From an uncultured Lachnospiraceae bacterium (GTDB lineage: Bacteria; Bacillota; Clostridia; Lachnospirales; Lachnospiraceae), in assembly GCA_947177465.1 (NCBI GenBank), contig CAMWUP010000081.1:1-8103 (forward strand): a stretch of 8,103 nucleotides of DNA. Direction: 5' to 3'. Under the pieces are notes generated by a model. The model made no database searches. It was not told where the DNA came from and saw only the letters and a program-made list of their open reading frames with translations. Below are positions 6,039 through 8,103 of this stretch, one piece after another. Both the position numbers and the translations under genes were made by a program. Every line of letters starts with the position of its first letter. Positions within the stretch are counted from its first letter, which is position 1.

Positions 6039-6998
6039 CTATTCCAACTCCGCAAGATAGAGTTTCACCCTGTTTTCTATCACGGCACTAATTTCTTCTA
6101 CTGTCTTGTCTCCCGTAAAATAGAGCTCTGCTTCCTCCTCAATGATGGCAAGGATCTGCTCCGTCCGATAAGACGTCGACCTGGCATTGGCAATACCCTC
6201 CCAGAACTTTTCCTCTATCCCCTCAGGAAGCGGCTTCCTGATGATATGGCGGCCGTCGCTTGTGTATGTGTTATGATAATAATCATACAGGTATTCCTCC
6301 ACGCTCTCCTTCAACGGTCCCTCATGCACTGGCAGGGCAAATCCCTGAGTTACCAGTGCCTGGTTTTCCTCATCCAGCAGAAACCGAATGAACTGCCATG
6401 CGCCTTCCTTGTGCGCGGAATTGGCATTTATGGCGACGGAACTCATCTGCAGCCAGTTTACCATGCCCTCCTCCGAAGGGTAGCCGACCAGTACCATGCC
6501 CTGCGCCCCTGCCTGCCGTTCCCGAGACACCATAGATGAAAAATCGAATATGTATCCCCAGTCGGCAACCTCCTCCCACTCCCTGTTTCTCTCTGTCAGC
6601 CCGTACTGTTTGGAAACCCGCAGTACCTGCTCCCAGAGTTCCCCACTGAAATCACAGGTTCTTCCTTCCCAGTCCACCATGCCGTAGAAATCTTCCGACA
6701 TCCGGAAAAAATAGTTGCACATAAGGTTGACAGGGGTATAATTCAATGCTTCATTAAAAATCGCCTGCCCTTCAAAATTCTCCAGATTGTCCAGAAGACT
6801 TTTGATGTCTGTCTGTCCGCTGTTGTCCAGAAATTCCTCCCTGAGGTACAGACTCCTGACGCGTATTTCATATCCTGCGCTGTATATGCCGTTTTCCATG
6901 CCCTGACTCTGAAAGGTTTCCTGGTGGTAGTCCTCCCTGTCCAATCCCGACTGCGCCAGATAAAGCTCCAGATTCTCCAGCCCTCCTTTTTCCGACAG
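6039..6998 (-). pseudogene. N-terminally truncated ABC-transporter extracellular solute-binding protein
   Basis: The open frame covers 319 codons, bounded upstream by TGA (7001-6999). The sequence is the middle and C-terminal part of a family 1 sugar-type binding protein: GGLENLELYLAQSGLDREDY resembles the stretch such proteins have after their first lobe segment, and SSVAINANSAHKEGAWQFI (about 168-186 from TTG 6944) followed by FLLDEENQ is the typical C-terminal lobe signature. Intact members run to roughly 430-550 residues and begin with a lipoprotein signal peptide; here the signal, lipobox and first sugar-binding strands are missing. The first usable start codons are TTG 6944 or an internal ATG, without a proper ribosome binding site. 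The AAAAGGAGG at 6982-6990 is coding sequence (K-G-G) with no start at the right distance. No promoter separates it from the terminator upstream, and no permease genes follow. Best read as a deletion remnant. Confidence 0.72.
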
Positions 6999-7021
6999 TC
7001 ACTTCCGGCATCAAATAGCGC

Positions 7022-7059
7022 AATAAAAAGGAGCTAAATCACACTGTGATTTAGCACCT
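7022..7059 (-). terminator. Intrinsic terminator of the chemotaxis receptor gene
   Basis: On the - strand the stem AGGTGCTAAATCACA / TGTGATTTAGCTCCT pairs with one T-T mismatch and is followed at once by TTTTTATT. Within it, GCTAAATCACA and its complement (7033-7043 and 7045-7055) form a perfect 11-bp inverted repeat around one base. It lies 83 nt after the receptor's stop codon and ends about 25 nt before the truncated binding-protein frame. On the + strand only a distant T-rich run follows. Confidence 0.88.
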
Positions 7060-7115
7060 CAATTATCTTTATTTTGCTCCCGTCTGTGCGCCTTGGCACA
7101 TGCACCAATCAGGAA

Positions 7116-7140
7116 GATTGAAAATCTCAGATTTTCAATC
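7116..7140. repeat. 12-bp perfect inverted repeat directly after the receptor stop codon
   Basis: GATTGAAAATCT (7116-7127) and AGATTTTCAATC (7129-7140) are exact complements around a single base, one base after the TAA of the chemotaxis receptor gene. The RNA hairpin is AT-rich and lacks a following T-run, so it is probably a 3'-end stabiliser or the first of a two-hairpin terminator region. Confidence 0.75.
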
Positions 7141-7141
7141 A

Positions 7142-8103
7142 TTATACCTTAAACTTGCTGATAGCCTCCAGCAGTTCCTCTGTCTTATTCCTCAAGCCCT
7201 CTGTAACTTCGCTGAGTGCATCCGCCTGCTTCATCTGCTCAGAGACAGTTTCATTGACAAGTGATGCTGACGCGGCAGTCTGCTCTACAACGCTGGAAAT
7301 GCTCTCGATGGCCGCAAGCGTTTCAACCCTGCCGTTGCTCATCTGCTCCATGTTGCCCTGTATTGCCTGTACATTGCCAAGCAGCTTGCCTATGCTGTCG
7401 TTCATATTGGAGAAATTCCGCCTCGTCTGCTCCACGATTTCTCCCTGTTTCTCTACCACTGCTTTTGCATTGGCTGAGGATTCCCTTGTCTCCACCGTCA
7501 TATCACTGATAATATTGACAACCTTTCTGATTTCCTCTGCCGCCTGCATGGAATGGTCTGCAAGCTTCTTAATCTCTTCCGCTACCACTGCAAAGCCCCT
7601 GCCGGCTTCGCCCGCTCTTGCCGCCTCAATGGAAGCATTCAGGGAAAGCAGCGTTGTCTGCTCAGATATCTCATTTATGGTATCAACAAATGTCGATATC
7701 TCCTGCGATTTGGCGGAGAGCTCTTCAATCCTTGCATCCACCTGCTCCGTCATTCTGACTGTTTCATCTGCCTGTCTGGTCAGTATCTCCATACTGCCGC
7801 TTCCCGCATCAATCATGGATTTGGTACCGTCAGCCAGATGCCCCATCTCAAGCACGCTCTGCTCTGTAGTGAGAATCATTTTGGACAACTCGTCCATCTT
7901 GTTTAAGCATTGCTCGGCATCCTCCACCTGACGGTTGACGCCCTTATCAATTTCTTCCATGGCGCCGTGAATATTCTGCGTACCCTCATTAAGCACCTCT
8001 GTTGCCTGCGCCACATCAACGGCAGACGCGGATACATCCCTTGAAATCATTACCGCCTTTGCCACCAGATTCTTGGTATTGGACACCACGCCCATGATAT
8101 GGC
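7142..8103 (-). CDS. Methyl-accepting chemotaxis protein, C-terminal signalling domain (5' end outside window)
   Basis: About 320 codons are visible; the frame stays open through the right edge, so the ATG at 8095 is internal. MCPs sense ligands and control the CheA kinase, steering flagellar rotation. The whole visible part is heptad-rich coiled coil: a descending helix, the highly conserved hairpin tip EQTTLLSLNASIEAARAG (145-162, counting from M at 8095) followed by GRGFAVVAEEIKKLAD, which contacts CheA and CheW, then the returning helix ending in LLEAISKFKV. Glutamate/glutamine pairs on both helices are candidate methylation sites. There is no C-terminal tether pentapeptide for CheR. The sensor and membrane segments are outside the window, so ligand and topology are unknown. 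The truncated binding protein just downstream could once have served the same ligand system, but that is speculation. Confidence 0.93.
   Translation of the reverse strand, partial: HIMGVVSNTKNLVAKAVMISRDVSASAVDVAQATEVLNEGTQNIHGAMEEIDKGVNRQVEDAEQCLNKMDELSKMILTTEQSVLEMGHLADGTKSMIDAGSGSMEILTRQADETVRMTEQVDARIEELSAKSQEISTFVDTINEISEQTTLLSLNASIEAARAGEAGRGFAVVAEEIKKLADHSMQAAEEIRKVVNIISDMTVETRESSANAKAVVEKQGEIVEQTRRNFSNMNDSIGKLLGNVQAIQGNMEQMSNGRVETLAAIESISSVVEQTAASASLVNETVSEQMKQADALSEVTEGLRNKTEELLEAISKFKV

Noticed and set aside
6982..6990. AAAAGGAGG on the - strand as a ribosome binding site for the solute-binding fragment
   Set aside because: It is in-frame coding sequence for K-G-G. No ATG, GTG or TTG lies at a suitable distance; the first in-frame TTG is about 40 nt downstream.
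7155..7931. Long open frame on the + strand opposite the chemotaxis receptor
   Set aside because: It is the antisense shadow of a coiled-coil gene. The translation is low-complexity serine/leucine/alanine with no recognisable domain, and the - strand frame matches a well-known family over its whole length.
1..8103. Defence system, mobile element or CRISPR content
   Set aside because: No transposase, integrase, reverse transcriptase, toxin-antitoxin pair, direct-repeat array or terminal inverted repeats were seen. Apart from the candidate RNA and the truncated gene, the contents are ordinary chromosomal genes.

Overview
The window looks like chromosome from a Gram-positive anaerobe of the Clostridia, most likely Lachnospiraceae. 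The grounds are strong AGGAGG-type ribosome binding sites, intrinsic terminators with T-runs, sigma-A type promoters, and the gene families themselves: a DUF1653 protein with a long C-terminal extension, an SfsA-MutY fusion and a YegS/DagK-type lipid kinase. The assignment is inferred from family resemblance; nothing in the window proves a genus. There are no tRNA or rRNA genes, insertion sequences or CRISPR arrays.

Left part, + strand (1-1386): the C-terminal end of a diacylglycerol/sphingosine-kinase-like lipid kinase, then a separately promoted membrane phosphatase of the PAP2 superfamily with a GTG start. Inside the 3' end of the PAP2 gene is a textbook promoter (TTGACA, 17 nt, TATAGT). 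It points into about 285 nt that read as seven consecutive hairpins and end in a strong intrinsic terminator. This is the best candidate for something undescribed here: a small structured RNA, or a highly structured 3'UTR.

Middle, - strand (5838 down to 1392): a four-gene unit behind one clear promoter (-35 ATGACA, 17 nt, -10 TATAAT). In order it encodes a DUF1653 protein, a cytosolic 5'-nucleotidase of the NT5C1 (cN-I) family, a 605-residue fusion of SfsA (nuclease-like) to MutY (A/G-specific adenine glycosylase), and a family 2 glycosyltransferase. The last three are packed with a 14-bp overlap and a 1-nt gap, so translational coupling is likely. The first three suggest nucleotide handling and oxidative DNA damage repair; the glycosyltransferase looks like a passenger in the same transcript.

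Right part, - strand (8103 down to 6039): the signalling half of a methyl-accepting chemotaxis protein whose 5' end lies outside the window, two hairpins (the second a good terminator), and then an N-terminally truncated ABC-transporter solute-binding protein. That last gene has no signal peptide, no promoter and no good start, and is read as a remnant. The 5843-6038 gap holds only the operon promoter at its edge and no convincing gene.
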